From Solobacterium sp. (GTDB lineage: Bacteria > Bacillota_I > Bacilli_A > Erysipelotrichales > Erysipelotrichaceae), in contig JAFUFO010000010.1 in the NCBI GenBank assembly GCA_017469885.1, positions 62,001-126,000 of the forward strand: a DNA stretch of 64,000 nucleotides. The letters are read 5' to 3'. Positions within the stretch are counted from its first letter, which is position 1, and each line of letters begins with the position of its first letter. The notes below the pieces were generated by a model. It saw only the letters and a list, made by a program, of their open reading frames with translations, did no database searches and was not told where the DNA came from. A program made the position numbers and the translations under genes. Below, piece by piece: positions 59,881 through 64,000 of the stretch.

Positions 59881-62457
59881 ATGAACATTGAAAAAATGAC
59901 GGAAGCGCTCCAGCAGATCATTCTTGAGGCAATGACGAAAGCGCAGGAGAACCACCATGTGGAACTTGCGGCAGAACATATTCTGCTTGCCATGCTGGAT
60001 GACAGCGGAATGGACGGAATCTGGACAAGACTCCATGCGGACAAACAGGCGCTGATCCGTTTTGTGGAAGAGTATCTCAAACGCCTTGCGGTCGTGCCGG
60101 ATTCGGACGGCCAGCCGATATTCAACCGTTATGTGATTGAAGGCTATACCAAGGCACTGGATGTCATGAAGGCCCAGGGAGATACGTATATGAGCACGGC
60201 AGTGCTTCTGATCGGACTTCTGAAGACGAACAGTGAAGTATGCCGGCAGCTGAAAAAGCAGTTCCGCTTCAATGAAAATGATGTAGCCAAAGCGGATGAA
60301 GAACGCAGAGGAGGTATCAAAATGGACGAAAAGACAAATGAAAGCCAGCTTGATGCCCTGCAGAAATTTGGACGTGATCTCGTACAGGACGTCAGAGACG
60401 GCAAAGTGGATCCGGTAATCGGACGGGATGATGAAATCCGTCGGGTCATTGAGATCCTTTCCCGTAAAACCAAGAATAATCCGGTTCTGATCGGTGAACC
60501 GGGTGTCGGTAAAACAGCCATCGTAGAAGGTCTGGCATGGCGCATTATGGAAAATGATGTACCGCTTGGTCTTTCCAATAAACGGCTGATCGAACTCGAT
60601 ATGGGTTCCCTGATTGCCGGCGCAAAGTACCGCGGTGAATTTGAGGAGCGTCTGAAGGGCGTACTCGATCAGATCAAGAAGGCGGACGGCGAAATCATTC
60701 TGTTTATCGATGAGATCCACAATCTTGTCGGGGCAGGAAAGTCAGAAGGCTCGATGGATGCCGCAAATCTCCTGAAACCGATGCTGGCAAGAGGCGAACT
60801 CAAGTGCATCGGTGCGACAACCTTTGATGAATACCGCAAGTATATTGAAAAGGACCGTGCACTTGAACGACGGTTCCAGAAAGTCATGGTGACGGAACCG
60901 ACCGTTGAAGATACGATTGCGATTCTGCGCGGTCTCAAGGAGCGGTTTGAAAGCCATCATGGTGTTCAGATCAAGGATGATGCGATCGTTGCGGCCGCAA
61001 GTCTTTCCAACCGGTATATTACCGACCGCTTTCTTCCGGATAAGGCAATCGACCTGATTGATGAGGCCTGCGCAGGACTCCGTGTCGAAATTGATTCAAA
61101 ACCGGAAGAACTTGAGGAAATCTCACGGCGTATCATGACGCTCACAATTGAACTGACTTCCCTGAAGAAGGAGACCGGTGATAAAGCACAGGACCGCAGG
61201 GATGATATTGAACGTGAACTTGCGGATCTCAAGGAAAAGGAATCTGCACTGAATGATCAGTGGGTGCGTGAAAAGAAATCCATTGACCAGCTGAAACAGG
61301 ACCGCAATGATCTTGAAGCACTGAAACTCCAGTTAAAGCAGGCGGAAAATGACACGAACTATGAGCTTGCGGCGAAACTGAAGTATGACCGCATTCCGGA
61401 ACTCGAAAAGCGGATCAGTGAAGCAGAGAAGATCGAGTCCTCTGAGATGCTGATACAGCAGGCGGTCGATGAAGAACTCATTGCACGTGTGGTCAGCCGC
61501 TGGACACACATTGAAGTATCCCGTCTGATGAGTACGGAACGGCAGAAGATCCTGCATCTTCCGGAGTTCCTCAAGACCCGTGTCATGGGTCAGGATGAAG
61601 CACTGAAGCTTGTCAGTGATGCGATCATGCGCTCCAAGGCGCAGATCCAGGATGAGAATCGTCCGCTTGGAAGCTTCCTGTTCCTGGGACCGACCGGTGT
61701 CGGTAAGACCGAGGTCGCGAAGGCGCTTGCCCAGCAGCTGTTTGATGATGAGTCGAAGATCGTCCGGATCGATATGTCCGAATATATGGAGAAGTTCAGT
61801 GTATCGCGTCTGATCGGAGCTCCTCCGGGATATGTCGGTTACGATGAAGGCGGTCAGCTTACCGAAGCAATCCGCCGGAATCCGTATTCCATCATCCTGC
61901 TGGATGAAGTGGAGAAGGCGCATCCGGATGTATTCAATGTCCTGCTTCAGATTCTCGATGACGGCCGTGTAACAGACTCCAAGGGTGTTGTGGTTGATTT
62001 CAAGAACACGATCATCATCATGACCTCCAACCTTGGATCACAGTACGCATTTGAAACAGATCCCGACAAGCGGGAAGCCGATTACCGGAATGAAGTGAAT
62101 CACTTCTTCAAGCCGGAATTTGTGAACCGTATTGATGAAGTGATCGTATTCAATGCGCTCGACACGAATATCATGAAGCAGATCGCTGACAAGTTCCTCG
62201 ATCAGCTCCGGGCACGTCTGGAAGACAAGGATATTTCGCTCGAAGTTACAGACGCCGCAAAGGACAACATCATTCTTTACGGCACGGATCCAAGCTTCGG
62301 CGCCCGTCCGATGAAGCGCCATATCCAGCGTGAGATCGAAACGCTGGTCGCAAAGAAGATCCTCGAGGATCCGACGCTTGCGGGCAAGACGCTGATCGTG
62401 GATGCGAAAGACGGCGAATACGAAGTCCGGGTCAAGAGCATTGGTGCAATGGCATAA
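59881..62457 (+). CDS. clpB: ATP-dependent disaggregase ClpB
   Basis: ClpB pulls proteins out of aggregates with DnaK. The 858-residue AAA+ protein has an N-terminal Clp repeat domain (1-140), first ATPase with GEPGVGKT and [12 protein letters not shown], a long coiled-coil middle domain (about residues 400-520), second ATPase with GPTGVGKT, the [11 protein letters not shown] pore region and [13 protein letters not shown], and a C-terminal small domain. The middle domain length separates it from ClpC and ClpE. ATG 59881 follows GAAGGGAGGAACC. It ends the HrcA-controlled operon. A second in-frame Met with GGAGGTATC at about 60322 could give the short ClpB form lacking the N domain. Confidence 0.95.
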   Translation: MNIEKMTEALQQIILEAMTKAQENHHVELAAEHILLAMLDDSGMDGIWTRLHADKQALIRFVEEYLKRLAVVPDSDGQPIFNRYVIEGYTKALDVMKAQGDTYMSTAVLLIGLLKTNSEVCRQLKKQFRFNENDVAKADEERRGGIKMDEKTNESQLDALQKFGRDLVQDVRDGKVDPVIGRDDEIRRVIEILSRKTKNNPVLIGEPGVGKTAIVEGLAWRIMENDVPLGLSNKRLIELDMGSLIAGAKYRGEFEERLKGVLDQIKKADGEIILFIDEIHNLVGAGKSEGSMDAANLLKPMLARGELKCIGATTFDEYRKYIEKDRALERRFQKVMVTEPTVEDTIAILRGLKERFESHHGVQIKDDAIVAAASLSNRYITDRFLPDKAIDLIDEACAGLRVEIDSKPEELEEISRRIMTLTIELTSLKKETGDKAQDRRDDIERELADLKEKESALNDQWVREKKSIDQLKQDRNDLEALKLQLKQAENDTNYELAAKLKYDRIPELEKRISEAEKIESSEMLIQQAVDEELIARVVSRWTHIEVSRLMSTERQKILHLPEFLKTRVMGQDEALKLVSDAIMRSKAQIQDENRPLGSFLFLGPTGVGKTEVAKALAQQLFDDESKIVRIDMSEYMEKFSVSRLIGAPPGYVGYDEGGQLTEAIRRNPYSIILLDEVEKAHPDVFNVLLQILDDGRVTDSKGVVVDFKNTIIIMTSNLGSQYAFETDPDKREADYRNEVNHFFKPEFVNRIDEVIVFNALDTNIMKQIADKFLDQLRARLEDKDISLEVTDAAKDNIILYGTDPSFGARPMKRHIQREIETLVAKKILEDPTLAGKTLIVDAKDGEYEVRVKSIGAMA

Positions 62458-62463
62458 TAACCA

Positions 62464-62497
62464 GACACAGTTCCTGCCGAAGGGACTGTGTTTTTTC
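62464..62497 (+). terminator. Intrinsic terminator of the hrcA-clpB operon
   Basis: ACACAGTTCC and GGGACTGTGT with a seven-base loop and a T run. Confidence 0.9.
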
Positions 62498-62536
62498 TTG
62501 ATTGAAAATATAATGAAAAAAAAGGAGAGTTCACAG

Positions 62537-63109
62537 ATGAACACAAAAGTACTGAAACAGATTGCGGCGATAATTACGACTGCAGGCCTGCTGCTTGGAA
62601 TGAGCGGATGTAAGAAGACACAGAATGCGGTCCCGGAACAGCCGGCAGAACCTGATTCTGCTGAAGCAGCAGATCGGATCGATGATGAAAGCATAACAAA
62701 ACTGCTGAAAGTCTATGCAGTTGTTCTGGATGATACATTCGGAGCGGAATGCGACTGGGGAAATCCTTCCTTTACCGATGATCTGGCATCTTATTACGAA
62801 GTGAAAAACGCGAATACGATCGATGAACTTGAAGCTGATCTGAAACAATATCTGGCAGACGGTGTGTTTGACCGCAAAGCGCTTGAGAATAATTTTCTTG
62901 AAAAAGACGGGAAGCTGTATGCAGTGCGCGGAGGAAGAGGCTACGGGTATTACGGAATCGATCCGGATAACTGGGAGCGGACCGGTGACCTTTCGGCGTC
63001 CGCACAGTTTACGATTCTCGGAGATGCGGTGGAAGGGGAATCTGCAGAGTTCACATTCGTGTCTTCTGAAGAAGGATGGAAGGTTCAGAGCGTATCACTT
63101 CCGGAATAG
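62537..63109 (+). CDS. Small lipoprotein of unknown function
   Basis: ATG 62537 follows AAAGGAGAG; a TATAAT-like element lies about 30 bases upstream. The 190-residue product has a signal peptide with lipobox MSGC (Cys 25), then a Pro/Glu/Ala spacer and a globular domain of about 150 residues. That domain has a long helix-rich start and a Gly/Tyr-rich motif (RGGRGYGYYG) before two beta strands, ending KVQSVSLPE. I do not recognise the family. It stands alone between the clpB terminator and the next gene, and is presumably anchored on the outer face of the membrane. Confidence 0.7.
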   Translation: MNTKVLKQIAAIITTAGLLLGMSGCKKTQNAVPEQPAEPDSAEAADRIDDESITKLLKVYAVVLDDTFGAECDWGNPSFTDDLASYYEVKNANTIDELEADLKQYLADGVFDRKALENNFLEKDGKLYAVRGGRGYGYYGIDPDNWERTGDLSASAQFTILGDAVEGESAEFTFVSSEEGWKVQSVSLPE

Positions 63110-63183
63110 GAAGAGATGCAAATGCATGATATTTGGTCAAGATGGAATATAATTGTGTAGAACTGAAAGAAAGAGGTTAAGTT

Positions 63184-63843
63184 ATGTATCGTATTGCTGA
63201 ACTGTATGATCTCGACCACACACTCGCAAAAGACTATCTGTCACAGTTTGAATATCCTTGGGAGGCGCTGAAAGGCATCAAGGACTTCATCATTTCGCTT
63301 GGCAAAACCCTGCCGGAAGACTATGAGCAGAGAGAAGAAAATGTCTGGGTTCATAAGACCGCCAAAGTGTTTCCGTCTGCTTATCTTGGCGCACCGTGCA
63401 TCATCGGTCCGAATACCGAAGTGCGCCATTGCGCATTTATCCGCGGCAGTGCGCTTGTCGGTGCGGACTGCGTTGTCGGCAACTCCGTGGAACTGAAGAA
63501 TGTCATTCTCTTCGACCACGTTCAGGTTCCTCACTACAACTATGTCGGTGACTCCATTCTCGGTTACTACAGCCATATGGGTGCCGGCTCCATCACCAGC
63601 AACGTAAAGAGTGACAAGACGCTTGTCAAAGTGCATGCAGGAGATGAGGATATTGAGACCGGTCTCAAGAAATTCGGCGCAATGCTCGGCGACCATGTGG
63701 AAGTCGGCTGTAACTCTGTCCTGAACCCCGGAACGGTAATCGGCCGCAATTCCAACATCTATCCGACCAGCTGTGTCAGAGGTTTTGTGCCGGAAGGTTC
63801 CATCTGGAAGACACATACCGGAGAAATCATTGAAAAGCATTGA
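63184..63843 (+). CDS. Left-handed beta-helix protein, GlmU C-terminal-like
   Basis: The 219-residue product has hexapeptide repeats from about residue 60 to 200, including the block AFIRGSALVGADCVVGNSVE, a HMGAGSITSNVKS segment, and VIGRNSNIYPTSCVRG, the pattern of GlmU-type acetyltransferase domains. The conserved NYVGDS and GAGSITSN region is close to the GlmU acceptor site. It has no nucleotidyltransferase domain, so it is a stand-alone UDP-GlcNAc pyrophosphorylase-like or acyltransferase protein. ATG 63184 follows AGAGGTTAAGTT. Acetyl or other acyl transfer to a sugar nucleotide is likely but unproven. Confidence 0.8.
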   Translation: MYRIAELYDLDHTLAKDYLSQFEYPWEALKGIKDFIISLGKTLPEDYEQREENVWVHKTAKVFPSAYLGAPCIIGPNTEVRHCAFIRGSALVGADCVVGNSVELKNVILFDHVQVPHYNYVGDSILGYYSHMGAGSITSNVKSDKTLVKVHAGDEDIETGLKKFGAMLGDHVEVGCNSVLNPGTVIGRNSNIYPTSCVRGFVPEGSIWKTHTGEIIEKH

Positions 63844-63848
63844 CAGAC

Positions 63849-63882
63849 ATAAGCCTTCCTGAATTCAGGGGGCTTATTTTTT
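63849..63882 (+). terminator. Intrinsic terminator
   Basis: ATAAGCC and GGCTTAT (with an inner CCTGAATTCAGG palindrome) followed by TTTTTT. Confidence 0.8.
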
Positions 63883-63910
63883 GTATAATAGTTGTTAAGG
63901 AGTTTTGTGT

Positions 63911-64000
63911 ATGAAACATGAACCGAAACAAACCATAATGCGCGAAAAGCTGGAGCGTCTTGCTTCCCGGCTTGAAGCGAACAACTTCGGTGTCACGATT
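63911..64000 (+). CDS. Start of a gene cut by the window end
   Basis: ATG 63911 follows AAGGAG with good spacing, and TATAAT at 63884-63889 would be its -10. Only 30 residues are visible: a basic helical start with EKLERLASRLEANNFGVTI. The LEANNF-V pattern is seen at the start of LUD-domain (lactate utilisation) proteins, but this short segment does not allow a firm call. Confidence 0.5.
   Translation, partial: MKHEPKQTIMREKLERLASRLEANNFGVTI

Noticed and set aside
59695-60720. 341-codon minus-strand frame
   Set aside because: Antisense to the end of dnaJ and the start of clpB, crossing both real genes and the intergenic ribosome site of clpB.

Overview
The window looks like a chromosomal core region of a Bacillota (Firmicutes) bacterium, most likely of the Erysipelotrichia or a close relative. 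Evidence: DnaB/DnaI-type helicase loading genes, RNase J, a T-box leader, HrcA with CIRCE operators, PTS proteins, strong purine-rich Shine-Dalgarno sites and many intrinsic terminators. Base composition is near half GC by eye and codon use is uniform, so I see no prophage, insertion sequence, CRISPR array or recent island. The class assignment is inference from gene content, not from a marker-gene comparison.

Layout. 1-5171: end of a DUF1015 gene, an unknown zinc-ribbon/coiled-coil protein, tRNA-Thr, Maf, a sugar nucleotidyltransferase, tRNA-Arg and a TetR-type regulator. 5200-12535: a TetM-like ribosomal GTPase fused to a Rae1/YacP-type NYN nuclease, preceded by what looks like a leader-peptide attenuator; then an OB-fold protein, MalQ, a CpXC protein and a surface beta-helix protein. 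12596-17344: tryptophan T-box and trpC-D-F-B-A without trpE/trpG. 17405-24368: two unknown genes, an orphan prepilin peptidase, a polyprenol-linked glycosyltransferase, ManC, Ppx/GppA and a GT4 glycosyltransferase. 24404-30446: pyrH-frr, an ABC ATPase, rubredoxin, then uppS-cdsA-dxr-rseP. 30465-39830: galE, a class A PBP, nagA divergent from a two-gene PTS, an AI-2E-family exporter and a ZnuA-like lipoprotein. 39860-46981: polA-mutM-coaE-dnaB-dnaI and pfkA. 47129-53742: a metallo-beta-lactamase-fold protein, two small heat-shock proteins behind a CIRCE site, a small ribbon-helix-helix protein, RNase J, Def, FtsW and RsmD. 53823-62497: CIRCE-controlled hrcA-grpE-dnaK-(polysaccharide deacetylase)-dnaJ-clpB. 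The end holds a lipoprotein, a left-handed beta-helix protein and a truncated gene.

How the parts work together. The window is rich in envelope building (UppS, CdsA, Dxr, RseP, GalE, ManC, PBP, FtsW, NagA, deacetylase, glycosyltransferases), DNA replication and repair (PolA, MutM, DnaB, DnaI), RNA and translation quality control (RNase J, the GTPase-nuclease fusion, Frr, Def, RsmD) and HrcA-controlled proteostasis.

Most unusual: (1) the translational GTPase fused to an A-site-type endoribonuclease, with a short ORF and terminator between an upstream promoter and the gene; (2) a recurring TGnTAnAAT extended -10 promoter lying so close to the start codon that several mRNAs should be leaderless or nearly so; (3) a polysaccharide deacetylase inside the heat-shock operon; (4) a PTS pairing a glucose-family EIIC with a mannose-family EIIA; (5) a ZnuA-like lipoprotein without the usual metal-binding histidines; (6) a self-contained RHH repressor with its own palindromic operator.
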